Origin: Arthrobacter sp. V1I7 | GTDB lineage: Bacteria; Actinomycetota; Actinomycetes; Actinomycetales; Micrococcaceae | Direction: 5' to 3' | DNA: 64,000 bases | Assembly (NCBI RefSeq): GCF_030817015.1 | Contig: NZ_JAUSYS010000001.1 | Coordinates: forward strand, 4,278,001 to 4,342,000 | Part shown: positions 26,519 to 35,954 of the stretch, piece by piece | How positions within the stretch are numbered: the first letter of the stretch is position 1 | Layout of the letters: every line of letters begins with the position of its first letter | Translations under genes and position numbers: made by a program | The notes under the pieces: model-generated | The model's database searches: none | Told to the model about the DNA's origin: nothing | What the model saw: only the letters and a program-made list of their open reading frames with translations

Positions 26519-27535
26519 ATGGGTCGAAACAAAGCAGTTACCGCGCTTGCCATATCTGCATTAGCAGTGCTGGGGCTCACCGCCTGCGCTTCGGGAGGTG
26601 GAGGACAGTCAGGGCAGGCCTCCACAAAAGTGCTGAAGGTTGCCTTTAACCAGAACGCGTCCCATCCGCAGGCCGTGGCCATCACGGAGTTGAGCAAGAA
26701 ACTCAAGGAGGCAACCGACGGCGCGTACGAACTGGAGCTATTCCCGGATGAGCAGCTCGGCTCCCAGGCCGAGACGCTGGAACTTGTGCAGTCCGGCGCG
26801 ATCGACATGGCCATCGTTGGAGGGCCACTCATGGAAGCCTTCAACCCCGACTTCTCCGTCCTCAACCTTCCTTACCTCTACGATTCGGCCGAGCACCAGA
26901 TGTCGGTCCTGAATGATGCCGACATCACCGGCGATCTCTATAACTCGCTGTCCACGAAGGAGAACCTCGCAGTTGTCGGCGCCTACCACAGCGGCGTACG
27001 CAACGTCTACACCAAGGACGGCCCGGTGAAGTCGCCGGCCGACCTAGCCGGACAAAAGATCCGTGTCATCTCCTCGGACACGAACGTTTCGCTGCTGGGC
27101 CTAATGGGAGGCGTGGGTACGCCTATGCCTCAGGGCGAGGTATACACGGCGATCCAGTCCGGAGTCCTCGACGGCGGCGAAAACAACGAGCTGATCTTCG
27201 CGGATCTGGCACACTCCGAGATCGCGCCGTACTACTCCTACACCAAGCACCTCATGTTCCCCGATTATCTCGTGGCGAACTCCGCCGTGCTGGCTGCCTT
27301 CAACGACGAGCAACGCAAAGGGTTCTCGTCACTGTTCGCCGAGTCGGTAAAGGGTGAACTTGCGTCGTTCAACGAAAAGGTGACCGCGGCGAAGAAGAAA
27401 GCCGAAGATGCGGGTGCCAAGTTCAGCGAGGCGGACGTCGAGGCCTTCCGGACCGCTGCCGCTCCCCTGCAGAAACAGAAGGTCAACAACGACGTCACCA
27501 AGACAATCTTCGACAAGATAGAAGCCGCCCGCTAA
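26519..27535 (+). CDS. TRAP transporter substrate-binding lipoprotein (DctP family)
   Basis: 338 residues from ATG 26519 (AAGAGG upstream). The longer frame to 26390 only reads through the operators. Signal peptide with lipobox LTAC, then a DctP fold: LKVAFNQNASHPQ, ELFPDEQLGSQAETLELVQSG, the DLAGQKIRV strand (with the carboxylate-binding Arg in this region) and TPMPQGEVYTAIQSGVLDGGENN. It delivers an organic acid, here probably a uronate, to the DctQM permease encoded next. Confidence 0.9.
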   Translation: MGRNKAVTALAISALAVLGLTACASGGGGQSGQASTKVLKVAFNQNASHPQAVAITELSKKLKEATDGAYELELFPDEQLGSQAETLELVQSGAIDMAIVGGPLMEAFNPDFSVLNLPYLYDSAEHQMSVLNDADITGDLYNSLSTKENLAVVGAYHSGVRNVYTKDGPVKSPADLAGQKIRVISSDTNVSLLGLMGGVGTPMPQGEVYTAIQSGVLDGGENNELIFADLAHSEIAPYYSYTKHLMFPDYLVANSAVLAAFNDEQRKGFSSLFAESVKGELASFNEKVTAAKKKAEDAGAKFSEADVEAFRTAAAPLQKQKVNNDVTKTIFDKIEAAR

Positions 27536-27565
27536 GTCGCGGCGCCACGACGGGAATTCACTGAC

Positions 27566-28072
27566 ATGCCCAAGTTCAAACAAGCGGTCGACTCCGTGTT
27601 GAGAACAATATGCATCGTGCTGTTCGCGGTGCTTGTGCTCCTCGTGTGTTGGCAGATCCTCACCAGGCTGGTCTTCAACGATCCCAGCGTCTGGTCGGAG
27701 GAAGCATCACGGTACACCTTCATCTGGCTCAGCCTCATCGGCATTTCGGTAGCGACAGGCGAACGAGCCGACGTGGCCATCGACCTGCTGGTCCGAAAGA
27801 TTCCCGTCGTGGCGCAGCGGTGGGTCACCGCCGTCGCCTACCTGTCGTCCATCGCCTTCGCGACGGTATTCATGGTTTACGGCGGTTACCTCAACGCCGT
27901 ACTTGCCTGGAACCAGTCCAATCCGATCCTGCCGGTCAAGCAGGGCGTTCTTTACCTGGGGGTTCCGGTCGCCGGCATATTGCTGACCTTTTACCTCGGT
28001 TACCACTTCTTCCGCATAATCACCGCCGAGGAAAACGTGGCGGCACCCGAGGAAATGCAGGTCGAATTGTGA
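27566..28072 (+). CDS. TRAP transporter small permease (DctQ family)
   Basis: 168 residues with four hydrophobic helices. The family motif is clear in RLVFNDPSVWSEEASRYTFIWL followed by GISVATGERADVAIDLLV. It forms a complex with DctM, and its stop overlaps the dctM start by 4 nt (GTGA). TRAP transporters use a sodium or proton gradient rather than ATP. Confidence 0.9.
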   Translation: MPKFKQAVDSVLRTICIVLFAVLVLLVCWQILTRLVFNDPSVWSEEASRYTFIWLSLIGISVATGERADVAIDLLVRKIPVVAQRWVTAVAYLSSIAFATVFMVYGGYLNAVLAWNQSNPILPVKQGVLYLGVPVAGILLTFYLGYHFFRIITAEENVAAPEEMQVEL

Positions 28073-29376
28073 ATGACGCCGTTACCGTTGCCACAATGCT
28101 GATTGGCGGGATGGTGCTGCTGCTGGCCATCGGTGCACCCATCAGCATCAGTGTCGCGCTGCCTTCCGCCCTTTCCATGGTGTACGTCCTCGGCTTCGAG
28201 GACGGCGCTCTTGCTTCCGCCCAGCGGCTCTTCAATGGCGTGAATTCCTTCGCGCTTCTCGCTATCCCCTTCTTTATCCTCGCCGGTGTGATCATGAACA
28301 ACGGGGGGATAGCCATCCGGCTGATCAATCTTGCCAAAGTGCTCGTGGGGCGTACCCCCGCACCGCTCATCCAAACGAGTGTGCTCGCCAGCATGCTGTT
28401 CGGGGCCGTGAGCGGTTCCGCGGTGGCCACAGCCGCCGCCGTCGGTTCAACCACCGCACCGATCCAAGCCAAGCAAGGCTACAACCCGGCGTTCAGCGCC
28501 GCAGCGAATGTCGCCGCGGCGCCAAGTGGCCTGCTGATTCCGCCGAGCAACACGCTCATCATCTATGCACTGGCCAGCGGAGGTACGTCAGTCGGAGCGC
28601 TCTTCCTGGCCGGTTACATCCCGGGTATCCTCTGGGGCCTCACCTGCATGGTCGTCGTGTGGCTGTACGCCCGACGGCATCCTGAGCTCAAGGCGGAGAA
28701 GTGGACCCCGCCCGGTGAAGCGCTGCGGGTGTTCCTGCAGGCCCTGCCGTCCCTGAGTCTCATCGTCGTCGTCATCGGGGGGATCGTCTCCGGATTCTTC
28801 ACCCCAACAGAAGGTTCGGCGGTTGCAGTCGTCTACTCGCTGCTGCTCTCGTTCGCGTACCGCACCATCAAGATCAACGACCTGCCCCGCATCCTGCTCG
28901 ACGCCGCGCGCACGAGTTCCGTTGTCGTGTTCCTCATCGGCGTCTCAACGATTATGTCCTTCGTGATGAGCTTCACCCGTATCCCGAAACTTCTGGCCGA
29001 AAGCCTGTTCGGGTGGACCGACAGCAAGGTCGTTGTGCTGCTCATCATGATGATCGTGCTGCTCATCATCGGCATTCCGCTGGACGCCACTCCCGCGATC
29101 CTTATCTTTACGCCGATCTTCCTCCCGATCGCCGTGAGCTACGGCGTCGATCCCGTGCACTTCGGCATCATGATGGTGTTCAACCTCTCGATCGCTGTCA
29201 TTTCTCCACCGTCGGCACCCGTGCTCTTCGTCGGCGCCCAAGTGGCGAACGTGGCGATCGAGCCCGTGATCGTCAAGCTCCTACCGTTCATGGTCGTGCT
29301 GATCGGCATGCTGTTCATCATCACGTTCGTGCCAGAGCTCTCGCTGTGGCTACCCCGGATCCTCGGATTCCTATGA
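28069..29376 (+). CDS. TRAP transporter large permease (DctM family)
   Basis: 435 residues from GTG 28069, which overlaps the DctQ stop; the frame upstream of it is a shadow of dctQ. Polytopic, about 12 helices, with the AIPFFILAGVIMNNGGIA, FGAVSGSAVATAAAVGS and LLIPPSNTLIIYA family motifs. The second inverted half repeats the pattern (GIPLDATPAILIFTP and ISPPSAPVLFVG). It is the transport channel of the TRAP system. Confidence 0.93.
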   Translation: MNDAVTVATMLIGGMVLLLAIGAPISISVALPSALSMVYVLGFEDGALASAQRLFNGVNSFALLAIPFFILAGVIMNNGGIAIRLINLAKVLVGRTPAPLIQTSVLASMLFGAVSGSAVATAAAVGSTTAPIQAKQGYNPAFSAAANVAAAPSGLLIPPSNTLIIYALASGGTSVGALFLAGYIPGILWGLTCMVVVWLYARRHPELKAEKWTPPGEALRVFLQALPSLSLIVVVIGGIVSGFFTPTEGSAVAVVYSLLLSFAYRTIKINDLPRILLDAARTSSVVVFLIGVSTIMSFVMSFTRIPKLLAESLFGWTDSKVVVLLIMMIVLLIIGIPLDATPAILIFTPIFLPIAVSYGVDPVHFGIMMVFNLSIAVISPPSAPVLFVGAQVANVAIEPVIVKLLPFMVVLIGMLFIITFVPELSLWLPRILGFL

Positions 29377-29432
29377 CCGCCGTACTATACCGATCCCCAC
29401 CGCAGGACCGATTGAAAATTAAGGACACCGTC

Positions 29433-30260
29433 ATGCAAGTTCGCCACTCAACCAGCCCCGACCAGATCCCCTCGCTCACGAGCGTCGATCTTCGCGACAG
29501 GTTCCTCGTCCAGGATCTGTTCGTTGACGGCGAATTGCGGGCGGTCTACTCGCACGGCGACCGCGTCGTCCTGGCCGGGGCCAGCCCGGTGGATGGGCCC
29601 CTGTCCCTTCTCTCGTTCCCGGAGCTTCGTACCGACCGGTTTTTCGAACGCCGTGAAGCCGGCATCATCAACGTCGGAGGCCCCGGCACCGTAGCGGTGG
29701 ACGGCGAGCGCTACTCTCTCGCCCACGGTTCATGCCTTTATATCGGACGCGGTGCCGGCGAGGTTGAGTTCTCCACGGATGGAGACGACCCTGCGCGTTT
29801 CTACATTTTTTCGGCACCCGCGCACGCTACCTTGCCCACCACCCTTGTAGAAGCCGGCGCCGGTACCGTGCGTGAGCTCGGGGACCAGTCGACCTCCAAC
29901 CGGCGGACCCTGAACCAGTACATCCACGAGAAGGGTGTCGCGAGCTGCCAGATCGTCATGGGAGTGACAACCCTGCACACCGGCAGCATGTGGAACACGA
30001 TGCCGGCGCACACGCACGACCGCCGGATGGAGGCCTACCTCTACTTCGACCTCCCGGAAGATGCCCGGGTGGTTCACCTGATGGGAGAACCGAGCGAGAC
30101 ACGGCACCTGATGGCCGGCAACCTCGACGCCGTCATTTCGCCCAGCTGGTCCATCCATTCCGGGGTCGGAACCGCCAGCTATTCTTTTGTTTGGGCGATG
30201 GCCGGCGAAAACCAGTCGTTCGATGACATGGATGGTGTAGCCATAACGGATATGCGGTGA
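29433..30260 (+). CDS. kduI: 5-dehydro-4-deoxy-D-glucuronate isomerase (KduI)
   Basis: 275 residues, the normal KduI length. ATG 29433 follows AAGGAC. A cupin of the KduI/IolB family: the metal-binding segment TMPAHTHDRRMEAYLYFDLP with two His and Glu is intact, and a third His lies in PSWSIHSGVGTASYSF. It converts 4-deoxy-5-keto-uronate (from unsaturated oligo-uronides) to 2,5-diketo-3-deoxygluconate. Substrate supply must come from a lyase or hydrolase encoded elsewhere. Confidence 0.9.
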   Translation: MQVRHSTSPDQIPSLTSVDLRDRFLVQDLFVDGELRAVYSHGDRVVLAGASPVDGPLSLLSFPELRTDRFFERREAGIINVGGPGTVAVDGERYSLAHGSCLYIGRGAGEVEFSTDGDDPARFYIFSAPAHATLPTTLVEAGAGTVRELGDQSTSNRRTLNQYIHEKGVASCQIVMGVTTLHTGSMWNTMPAHTHDRRMEAYLYFDLPEDARVVHLMGEPSETRHLMAGNLDAVISPSWSIHSGVGTASYSFVWAMAGENQSFDDMDGVAITDMR

Positions 30261-30298
30261 CCGGCCAGTGCGCTATTGAAAGGCAGGATAAAGCGGCC

Positions 30299-31078
30299 AT
30301 GGCAGGACACAACATCGATCGGGTGCCTCCGGCGTCGCCCAGCACGAGCGAGAAGACCCTCATCGTGCTGGCAGCGGCCCTGGAGCACGCGCGCTTCTCG
30401 GAAGTGGTATCGGCTACAGGATTCCCCAAAGCAACAGTGCACCGCATCATATCGACGCTCGTCGAACGTCAGTTCGTTACAGTCGACCCGCACGGAAACT
30501 TCCTCCCAGGACCGTCAATTCTCGCTATGGCGGGTAAGGCGCTGGAACGGATCGATATCTCCTCGATAGCGCAGCCATTCGTAGATGCCCTCGTCGAAGC
30601 CATTCACTGCACGGTGCACATGGGTGCGATCAGCGGGGACTCGGTGGTCTACATCATGCGCCGGGACTCCGACAAGCCTTACACAATGCCCTCCCGGGTC
30701 GGCCACTCGGTTCCGCTCCATACGACGGGGATCGGCAAGGCCATTCTGGCAACCTACGACGATGAGAAGGTCGACCAGATCATGCGGCGTGCCGGGATGC
30801 CGCGGCTCACGGACGCGACCATCATTTCCTTGGACGAATTCAAGATGGAACTGCAGGACGTCCGTCGCCGCGGGATCGCGCGCGACCGCGAAGAGAACGT
30901 CCCGGGGATTGCCTGCATAGCTGCCCCGGTGCACGACCATACGGGCGTCGTCCGGTACGGGCTGAGCATCTCCACACTCACCATCGAACATTCTGAAGAG
31001 CAGATCGAGGCTATGGCCGATGATCTGCTCACCGCGGCAGCGGCCATTTCCAACGCCCTGGGATACCGCACCCACTGA
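30299..31078 (+). CDS. IclR-family transcriptional regulator (KdgR-like)
   Basis: 259 residues from ATG 30299. A GTG at 30257 overlapping the kduI stop is an alternative, but lacks a ribosome binding site. The N-terminal winged helix (TLIVLAAALEHARFSEVVSA then GFPKATVHRIISTLVERQFV) is followed by the IclR effector domain with VGHSVPLHTTGIGKAILA and the GIACIAAPVHDHTG strand. Encoded inside the uronate operon, it probably binds the twin ATGGAA-n5-TTCCAT sites, with KDG as the likely inducer (as for KdgR; inference). Confidence 0.88.
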   Translation: MAGHNIDRVPPASPSTSEKTLIVLAAALEHARFSEVVSATGFPKATVHRIISTLVERQFVTVDPHGNFLPGPSILAMAGKALERIDISSIAQPFVDALVEAIHCTVHMGAISGDSVVYIMRRDSDKPYTMPSRVGHSVPLHTTGIGKAILATYDDEKVDQIMRRAGMPRLTDATIISLDEFKMELQDVRRRGIARDREENVPGIACIAAPVHDHTGVVRYGLSISTLTIEHSEEQIEAMADDLLTAAAAISNALGYRTH

Positions 31079-31122
31079 CCGCGTTCCACAAACTTCCTCG
31101 ACCAATGCAAAGGAGCATTTCC

Positions 31123-32157
31123 ATGACCGCTGCCACGTACAACGGATCACGAACATTCAGTACCATTGAGCCGCCCTGCCTCCCCCCACAGCAGGGTGAA
31201 TTGCAGATCGCCGTTTCCTACACAGGGCTGTGCGGAACCGATCTGCATATCTTCCACGGAGACATGGACGCACGCGTCAGCATGCCGGCGATCATCGGAC
31301 ACGAAATGTCCGGTGTCATCGCCGCGTTGGGTGATGGTGTGACCGGCTGGGCCGTCGGCCAGCCCGTAACCGTCATGCCCACCCTGTCCTGCGGTTCATG
31401 CGCAGCATGCAGGCGCGGACATACACACATCTGCCACAAGCTGGACTTCGTCGGCATCGACTCGGACGGCTCGATGCAGAGCAACTGGAACGTGCCGGCC
31501 GAAATCGTCGTCGCCCTGCCCGACAGCCTTGCGCTCGACGAAGCGGCACTCATCGAACCGACTGCCGTTGCCGTCCACGACGTGCGCCGCTCCAGGCTGG
31601 CCGCCGGCGACTTCGCCGTGGTCATCGGCGGAGGCCCGGTCGGCCAGCTCATCGCGTCCGTCGCACAGCACCGCGGCGCCCGCGTGGTGCTGGTCGAGCT
31701 GGACCCGGGCCGACGGGCCATCGCCAAGGAGGCCGGAATCCGCGCCATCGACCCCCGCGAGCAAAACCTGCTGGATCTCGTCACGCGGGAAACCGACGGC
31801 GCAGGGGCGGATGTGGCCTTTGAGGTCTCCGGGGCAGCGGCCGGCGTGAACTTGGCCGTTGAAGTCCTCACGACCAGGGGCCGCCTTGTCATGGTCGCGA
31901 TTCATCCGAAACCCAAGGAGATCGACCTGCACCGGTTCTTCTGGCGGGAGCTGGAAATGTTCGGCGCCCGCCTGTATCAGCGCGAGGACTTCGAAGAGGC
32001 GGTGCAGCTTGTGGCCGACGAATTCATTCCAGCCCGACGGCTGATCTCCCGCGTTGTCTCGCTGCACGACGTTGAAGAGGGATTCCATGCCCTCGAGTCC
32101 GGCGGGGCCATGAAAGTTCTTGTCGACTGCCGCGCTACTGCAGAGGCTGCCTCATGA
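31123..32157 (+). CDS. Zinc-dependent medium-chain dehydrogenase
   Basis: 344 residues from ATG 31123 with AAAGGAG 8 nt upstream. Catalytic zinc ligands are in LCGTDLHIFHG and GHEMSG; the structural zinc site is the CGSCAACRRGHTHIC cluster. The Rossmann motif is VVIGGGPVGQLI. It resembles threonine/sorbitol dehydrogenase-like enzymes. In this operon it may oxidise a hexonate or deoxy-sugar acid intermediate, but the substrate is not readable. Confidence 0.85.
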   Translation: MTAATYNGSRTFSTIEPPCLPPQQGELQIAVSYTGLCGTDLHIFHGDMDARVSMPAIIGHEMSGVIAALGDGVTGWAVGQPVTVMPTLSCGSCAACRRGHTHICHKLDFVGIDSDGSMQSNWNVPAEIVVALPDSLALDEAALIEPTAVAVHDVRRSRLAAGDFAVVIGGGPVGQLIASVAQHRGARVVLVELDPGRRAIAKEAGIRAIDPREQNLLDLVTRETDGAGADVAFEVSGAAAGVNLAVEVLTTRGRLVMVAIHPKPKEIDLHRFFWRELEMFGARLYQREDFEEAVQLVADEFIPARRLISRVVSLHDVEEGFHALESGGAMKVLVDCRATAEAAS

Positions 32158-32921
32158 GCACGAACGGACTTTTCGACCTCAGTGGACAAACAGCTGTCGT
32201 CACCGGGGCGCGTCGGGGCATTGGTCTGGGGATGGCTGTGGCGCTTGCTGAGGCCGGGGCGGACATCATTGGCGTGTCGGCCAATCTCGAGTCCGAGGGG
32301 AGTATCGTCGAGAAACGCGTCACGGAACTCGGGCGTCGCTTCACCGGCATCCGGGCCGACTTTGCCCAGCGTGCAGACGTGCGCAGACTTGCAGACGAGC
32401 TGGCAGCCTCCGGCCCCATCGACATACTGGTCAACAACGGCGGCACGATTGCCCGGAGGCCCGCGGCGGAGCATCCAGATGACATGTGGGACCAGGTCAT
32501 CGAAGTGAATTTGTCCAGCCAGTTCGTGCTGAGCAGAGAACTGGGTAAGTCAATGATCGAGCGGGGCAGCGGGAAGATCATTTTCACCGCGTCGCTCCTC
32601 AGCTTTCAGGGCGGCATCACCGTACCCGGGTATACCGCATCGAAGGCCGGCATCGCGGGTCTCACCAAGGCCCTCGCCAACGAGTGGGCGCCCCTCGGCG
32701 TCAACGTCAACGCGATTGCCCCCGGTTACATCGCCACGGACAACACCCAGGCGCTGCAAGACGATGCCAGCCGCCAGAAGGGCATTCTCGAGCGAATTCC
32801 CGCGGCCAGGTGGGGACGCCCGGACGACCTCGCCGGCGCAACGGTATTCCTGGCGTCACGCGCATCGGACTACGTCAGCGGCGTAGTCCTTCCTGTCGAT
32901 GGAGGATGGCTCGGCCGCTAG
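32154..32921 (+). CDS. kduD: SDR oxidoreductase, 2-deoxy-D-gluconate 3-dehydrogenase type (KduD)
   Basis: 255 residues, KduD-like classical SDR. Cofactor motif TGARRGIGLGMAVAL, NNGG, catalytic Ser in FTASLLSFQGG, and Tyr/Lys in YTASKAGIAGL are all present. The FDLSGQTAVVTGARRGIGLG opening is typical of KduD. It interconverts 2,5-diketo-3-deoxygluconate and KDG. The start overlaps the preceding stop in ATGA. Confidence 0.88.
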   Translation: MSTNGLFDLSGQTAVVTGARRGIGLGMAVALAEAGADIIGVSANLESEGSIVEKRVTELGRRFTGIRADFAQRADVRRLADELAASGPIDILVNNGGTIARRPAAEHPDDMWDQVIEVNLSSQFVLSRELGKSMIERGSGKIIFTASLLSFQGGITVPGYTASKAGIAGLTKALANEWAPLGVNVNAIAPGYIATDNTQALQDDASRQKGILERIPAARWGRPDDLAGATVFLASRASDYVSGVVLPVDGGWLGR

Positions 32922-32991
32922 CAGGAAACCGCGTCCCGTCACGGGTAAAGCATTTCGCCACAACACCACACCGAACTGTAAGGAACCTCCG

Positions 32992-33666
32992 TTGTCCCCA
33001 ACCCAAAGCTCCGCCGTCGCCGTCCGTACCGGGCCGTCACAGATCCTGCTCAATACCCGGATAATCGCAGTGATGCGCGCACCCCATGCCACTTCGTACG
33101 CCCCGGTAGTCGAAGCACTGGTCGAGGGCGGTGTCCTCAGCGTCGAACTGACCTTGAGTACTCCAGGCGTGTTCGAGGAACTTCCGCGCCTTCGGGAACG
33201 CTTTGGTGAAACTGTCGAATTCGGGGTGGGGACCATCACCACGCCGGCCGAGGCAGTGCGGGCAATCGAAGCCGGGGCAAAATACCTCGTCACTCCGCTG
33301 ACGGACGCGGACATCGTCGCCGTGGGCGTGGACAGAGGCGTTGCGGTCTACCCTGGCGGTCTTACTCCTACGGAGTTGTTTGCGGGATGGTCCGCCGGAG
33401 CAACTGCCGTCAAGGTCTTCCCCGCGTCGGTGGTCGGCCCAGGCTACGTCTCGATGCTCCGCGGTCCGTTTCCCGACATTGAGGTCGTTCCATCCGGAGG
33501 GATCGGCATCAGCGATGCCGCGGCCTGGATCCGTGCCGGCGCCCTGGCCGTCAGCCTCGGGGGCCCGCTCCTCGGCGACGCATTCCACGGCGGGGACCGG
33601 AAACAACTTACCGAGCGTGCCGTCCGGCTGCGCGGCATCGTCGACGAGGCGCAGGCAGCGAAATGA
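32992..33666 (+). CDS. eda: 2-dehydro-3-deoxy-6-phosphogluconate aldolase
   Basis: 224 residues from TTG 32992 (AAGGAACC 8 nt upstream); the frame continues upstream into kduD without support. Class I KDPG aldolase: IIAVMRAPHATSYAPVVEAL, the catalytic Glu region SVELTLSTPG, and the Schiff-base Lys in AVKVFPASVVGP, then VVPSGGIG for phosphate binding. It splits KDPG to pyruvate and glyceraldehyde-3-phosphate, the last step of the pathway. Confidence 0.9.
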   Translation: MSPTQSSAVAVRTGPSQILLNTRIIAVMRAPHATSYAPVVEALVEGGVLSVELTLSTPGVFEELPRLRERFGETVEFGVGTITTPAEAVRAIEAGAKYLVTPLTDADIVAVGVDRGVAVYPGGLTPTELFAGWSAGATAVKVFPASVVGPGYVSMLRGPFPDIEVVPSGGIGISDAAAWIRAGALAVSLGGPLLGDAFHGGDRKQLTERAVRLRGIVDEAQAAK

Positions 33667-34628
33667 ATGCCGCCACGCCATCGCAACCGTACCTCGTCAC
33701 TATGGGCGAGACGATGGCACTCCTCACCGCCGAGCATCCGGGACCGCTCGCCCACGTATCCACCATGGGCCTCGGCATCGGGGGATCCGAATCGAACGTG
33801 GCCATCGGCGTGCAGCGCCTTGGGGGCAACGCCGTCTGGTGCGGGCGGGTGGGGACAGACGCCCTCGGGCAACTCATCACGCGTGAGATCCGGGCCGAGG
33901 GAGTTACCGTCCGGGTAACTGAGGACCCGGCCGCGTCGACGGGGCTTATGTTGAAGGAGCGCCGCACCATGTCGACGCAGAAGGTGAGCTACTACCGCGC
34001 CGGCAGCGCAGGCTCGCGAATCACACCTGATGACCTCGATCCGCACCTGATCGCGGGTGCCTCGATCCTGCACGTCAGCGGGATAACGCCTGCGCTGTCC
34101 ACCTCGGCGGCCGCAACGGTCCGCCGGGCCATGGAGACCGCGCGGGCACACGAGGTGACCGTCTCGTTCGATCTCAACTACCGCGCGAGCCTCTGGACCG
34201 CGGCGAGCGCCAGCCGCGCCTATAGCGAACTGATTCCCCTGGCCGACGTCGTGTTCGCCGGCGACGACGAAGCGGCGCTGGCGGTGGGCAGCGCAGGTAG
34301 CGCCGATGAAACTGCACAGCGAATGGCCGCGCTCGGCCCTACCCAAGCAGTGATCAAACTGGGCAGCAAGGGCGCGGTCGCCTGTATTGACGGCGAGCTT
34401 TTTCACCAGGCCGCCATGCCGATCGTGGCATTGGATACTGTCGGGGCAGGTGACGCGTTCGTAGCCGGTTACCTGACGGAACTCATGGCGGGCAGTTCGG
34501 CGGCTCAACGGCTGGAGCTGGCCGCAAAGACCGGAGCGTTTGCCTGTCTCGCCTACGGCGACTGGGAAGGACTCCCCCGCCGCGCGGAGCTTGGCCTCCT
34601 GCTGCAGAATGAAGCAGTGACGCGTTGA
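33663..34628 (+). CDS. kdgK: 2-keto-3-deoxygluconate kinase (PfkB family)
   Basis: 321 residues, overlapping eda by ATGA. PfkB signatures: GIGGSESNVAIGVQRLGG near the start and DTVGAGDAFVAGYLTEL near the end, with the catalytic Asp. MGETMALLTAEHPGPLAHV is the usual KDG kinase opening. It phosphorylates KDG to KDPG, completing the route with KduI, KduD and the aldolase. It is the last gene of the operon; a strong stem-loop follows. Confidence 0.9.
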   Translation: MNAATPSQPYLVTMGETMALLTAEHPGPLAHVSTMGLGIGGSESNVAIGVQRLGGNAVWCGRVGTDALGQLITREIRAEGVTVRVTEDPAASTGLMLKERRTMSTQKVSYYRAGSAGSRITPDDLDPHLIAGASILHVSGITPALSTSAAATVRRAMETARAHEVTVSFDLNYRASLWTAASASRAYSELIPLADVVFAGDDEAALAVGSAGSADETAQRMAALGPTQAVIKLGSKGAVACIDGELFHQAAMPIVALDTVGAGDAFVAGYLTELMAGSSAAQRLELAAKTGAFACLAYGDWEGLPRRAELGLLLQNEAVTR

Positions 34629-34679
34629 AATCAACCACCCGTCGGGATCTAATCACTTAGCGACGGCTGCGGACACGCA

Positions 34680-34716
34680 GAAGAGGGCGCCTGCCATACC
34701 GGCAGGCGCCCTCTTC
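34680..34716. terminator. Strong terminator between kdgK and the desaturase gene
   Basis: Perfect 16-bp stem (34680-34695 with 34701-34716), GC-rich, with a 5-nt loop. It lies in the convergent gap and can serve both strands. Confidence 0.85.
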
Positions 34717-34757
34717 GTCAGTCCTCTACCTTGGCGCCGGGACGATAGCCCGGATCC

Positions 34758-35954
34758 CTAGGCCTTTTTCGGCGGCAGGGCCAGCTTGAAGACCTTGGCC
34801 CAGGTGGAGCCGACCTGCTTCAGCAGCGGCCCGGTGGTGTAGGGCAGCCCGTACCGCTCGCAGATCTCCCGCACCTTCGGTGCGACCTCGCCGTAGCGGT
34901 TGGACGGCAGGTCCGGGAAGAGGTGGTGCTCGATCTGGTGCGAGAGGTTACCGCTCATCAGGTGCATGAACTTGGATCCGGAAATGTTGGCCGATCCGAT
35001 CATCTGCCGGACATACCAGTCGCCGCGGGTCTCGCCTTCGACCATCTCTTCGGTGAAGGTGTCGGTGCCGTCGGGGAAATGCCCGCAGAAGATGATCGCG
35101 TGCGCCCAGACGTTCCGGACCGCGTTGGCGGTCAGGGTGCCGTATAGCGCCTGCTTGCCGGAGCCGGTCAGCATGGCGACTGCGGGTGTGGCGGCGTAGT
35201 CCTTGGTGAACTGCTTCAGGGCCTTGAGGCCCAGCGCCTTGAGGTCCCGGGTCATGGCCTCCTTGCTCTTCTTGCCCTCCTTGTAGTCAGGCAACTCGAG
35301 ATCGTAGAGTGCGATCCCCCATTCGAACACCGGTGCCAGGATTGCGTTGTACAGCGGGTTGCCCAGGTTGAAGGGCTTCCATTCCTGGGACGGATCCATG
35401 CGCAGCAGGTTGTACCCGATGTCATTGTCCTTGCCCACGACGTTCGTCCAGCGGTGGTGCAGGTCGTTGTGAGTGTGCTGCCAGGAGCGGGTGGGGGTGA
35501 CGAAGTCCCAATCCCAAGTGGTGGAGTGGATGTCCGGGTCCCGCATCCAGTCCCACTGGCCGTGCAGGATGTTGTGGCCCAGTTCCATGTTTTCCAGGAT
35601 CTTGGCAAGGCTCAGCATCGCCGTGCCGGCGACCCAGGCGGCTTTGTGCTTGCTCACCAGAAGCGTTGCACGGCCGGTGATCTCAAGCCCTCGCTGGACC
35701 TTGATCACCCGGCGGATGTACGCCGCGTCGCTGGCGCCGCGCTTGGCGAGGACCTCGTCGCGGATGGCGTCGAGCTCGCGGCCCAGTTCGGCCACCTGCT
35801 CATCGGAGAGGTGCGCCGCTGCGTCCGGACGGACCAGCGGGCTCCCGGTCTCGGCGAGGGCACCGGGCCGCGTCCTCGCGGCTGCAGTCGCCTTGGCGGA
35901 CTCACCCTTGGCTGCGTCCCCGGAAACGTCCGGCTTGTCGGAAACAATCGTCAT
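34758..35954 (-). CDS. Membrane acyl-CoA fatty acid desaturase (DesA3-like)
   Basis: 398 residues. Three histidine boxes bind the di-iron centre: HNILH (127-131), HTHNDLHH (160-167) and HQIEHH with HLFPDLPSNRY near residue 345. Membrane helices lie between boxes. It resembles mycobacterial stearoyl-CoA desaturase Rv3229c. The start overlaps the stop of the reductase gene in ATGA, matching the Rv3229c-Rv3230c pair, so electrons come from that reductase. Confidence 0.88.
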   Translation of the reverse strand: MTIVSDKPDVSGDAAKGESAKATAAARTRPGALAETGSPLVRPDAAAHLSDEQVAELGRELDAIRDEVLAKRGASDAAYIRRVIKVQRGLEITGRATLLVSKHKAAWVAGTAMLSLAKILENMELGHNILHGQWDWMRDPDIHSTTWDWDFVTPTRSWQHTHNDLHHRWTNVVGKDNDIGYNLLRMDPSQEWKPFNLGNPLYNAILAPVFEWGIALYDLELPDYKEGKKSKEAMTRDLKALGLKALKQFTKDYAATPAVAMLTGSGKQALYGTLTANAVRNVWAHAIIFCGHFPDGTDTFTEEMVEGETRGDWYVRQMIGSANISGSKFMHLMSGNLSHQIEHHLFPDLPSNRYGEVAPKVREICERYGLPYTTGPLLKQVGSTWAKVFKLALPPKKA

